This document shows, one piece after another, positions 63,399 to 64,000 of a stretch of DNA of 64,000 nt; position 1 is the first letter of the stretch, and the number at the start of each line of letters is the position of its first letter. A model generated the notes under the pieces. The model made no database searches. It saw only the letters and a list, made by a program, of their open reading frames with translations, and was not told the DNA's origin. The translations under genes were made by a program, and so were the position numbers. The stretch comes from Dromaius novaehollandiae. Its lineage: Eukaryota > Chordata > Aves > Casuariiformes > Dromaiidae. The stretch is from positions 147,267,017-147,331,016 of the forward strand of contig NC_088099.1 of the NCBI RefSeq assembly GCF_036370855.1, written 5' to 3'.

Positions 63399-63423
63399 TT
63401 TTTTTTTTTCCTGCTACTGACAG
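63399..63423 (+). other. Splice acceptor with polypyrimidine tract
   Basis: A run of T (from about 63400), then CCTGCTACTGACAG, precedes the exon. AG at 63422-63423 is the first AG after the tract. CTGAC nearby may serve as branch-point-like sequence but is too close to the AG to be the main one. The acceptor is inferred from its position just before a recognised coding exon. Confidence 0.8.
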
Positions 63424-63443
63424 TGATTTTTGGATTGAAAACC
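63424..63443 (+). other. TRIQK: TRIQK 5'UTR part of the coding exon
   Basis: These 20 bases lie between the predicted splice acceptor and the ATG. They carry the end of the 5' leader and the Kozak sequence. An in-frame reading to the left (TTTTTGG) shows no upstream ATG in the exon. At least one upstream non-coding exon is therefore needed, which fits a promoter far upstream. Confidence 0.75.
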
Positions 63444-63504
63444 ATGGGTAGAAAAGATGCCTCTACAGCAAGGACTCCGGTTGACCAGTACAGGAAACAA
63501 ATAG
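63444..63504 (+). CDS. TRIQK: TRIQK first coding exon (partial CDS)
   Basis: The exon encodes the N-terminus of TRIQK (triple QxxK/R motif-containing protein, C8orf83 in human), a vertebrate protein of about 86 residues with one C-terminal membrane segment, placed in the endoplasmic reticulum. Visible residues run MGRKDAS, then VDQYRKQI, then the first base of a Gly codon. QYRK is the first of the three QxxK/R motifs that name the family. The start sits in ACCATGG, a strong Kozak context. Twenty codons plus one base are in the exon, so the following intron is phase 1. The remaining motifs and the membrane segment must lie beyond the right edge. Read-through past 63504 gives unrelated sequence ending in a stop at 63608, as expected for an intron. 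The match to TRIQK is from memory of the human protein, but residues MGRKDA and PVDQYRKQIG are distinctive. Confidence 0.93.
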
Positions 63505-63510
63505 GTAAGA
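63505..63510 (+). other. Splice donor GTAAGA after the TRIQK coding exon
   Basis: The sequence ATAG|GTAAGA is a near-consensus U2 donor. Similarity to TRIQK ends here (the family continues GKQDYKK), which fixes the exon boundary. Confidence 0.88.
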
Positions 63511-64000
63511 GATCTGTAGAAAAGACTGTGTGCTTAAAAAATTTTCCGTTTTTCACAACTAGACGAGTTGATTTAATAAAATGTATTATTTCTCCTCAAA
63601 AACTCTGAATTGCTTGCAAGTGGATGAGGCAAAGTAACACACTGTTTAGGAAAACATTTTTTGTATACTGTTGACTAACTCATTCAGCAAAACTTTTATG
63701 CAGTGTTTTGTATAACTTGAAAAAAATTTCATGTTTTATGTTTAGAAATGCTAGCCAAATGTTGCAGTGTAGTGGCTATGTGGTGCTTCTGAACTGCTGG
63801 ACCTTTCATTATTCTCTTGTTTGCCCCCTGTTTAAGGTATGGACATTTCTAACAAACCAGTGTTCATACTTTATAACAATTTTGATATGCTGAAAGATAC
63901 AGACCTTTACATTGTATAACTACATTTATTCTCATATTAATGACATTTTAAAAATTGTAGTCATTTATTTTCCCCATTCTTTTCTGTAATGACTCATTGT
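63511..64000 (+). other. Start of the second TRIQK intron, no further exon seen
   Basis: AT-rich sequence with stops in all frames. No stretch resembling the next TRIQK segment (KQDYKK, LRATKLKAEAKK) is visible, so the next exon lies outside the window. Confidence 0.7.

Noticed and set aside
1..64000. CRISPR array, prokaryotic operon or defence system
   Set aside because: No spaced direct repeats, no ribosome binding sites or clustered genes; the window is clearly vertebrate.

Overview
This is vertebrate nuclear DNA. AT-rich, stop-dense sequence surrounds one strong CpG island, the transposon remnants are decayed CR1-type LINEs and palindromic amniote MITE-like elements, and a spliced coding exon lies near the right edge. 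The CR1 content and low young-repeat load point to a sauropsid; a bird is my first guess, with crocodilian or turtle not excluded. I see no bacterial genes, viral genome, CRISPR array, tRNA or rRNA.

The only protein-coding gene I can support is TRIQK (triple QxxK/R motif protein, a small ER-membrane protein), on the + strand. Its first coding exon is at 63424-63504, with the start codon at 63444, a strong start context, and canonical acceptor and donor sites. The CpG island at about 45755-46620 is its most likely promoter: same strand, about 17 kb upstream, with five CCAAT boxes, ETS and YY1-like sites and a G-quadruplex motif. The 17 kb between them is interpreted as a 5' intron or introns.

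The left 45 kb is intergenic. It holds: a decayed coding frame on the minus strand at 4030-4860 (probable retropseudogene, parent not recognised); orphan GC-rich patches at about 12.06-12.42, 21.25-21.48, 38.3 and 38.7-38.9 kb; several stretches that look like conserved non-coding elements (9.94, 24.8, 32.0 and 36.4 kb); and the repeat-rich block at 39.5-44.6 kb. That block has two CR1 3' ends facing each other, one interrupted by a nested MITE with terminal inverted repeats, followed by a palindromic MITE and a dispersed repeat of about 1.1 kb.

In the presumed TRIQK intron the most unusual place is 60.9-61.35 kb. There a perfect 11-bp inverted repeat, an octamer motif and a very CpG-dense 90-bp patch sit together in AT-rich sequence. 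A perfect 30-bp direct repeat (58175 and 60405) lies just upstream. I found no convincing new molecular system; the best leads are regulatory or evolutionary. Repeat family assignments come from memory of consensus sequences and need a RepeatMasker check.
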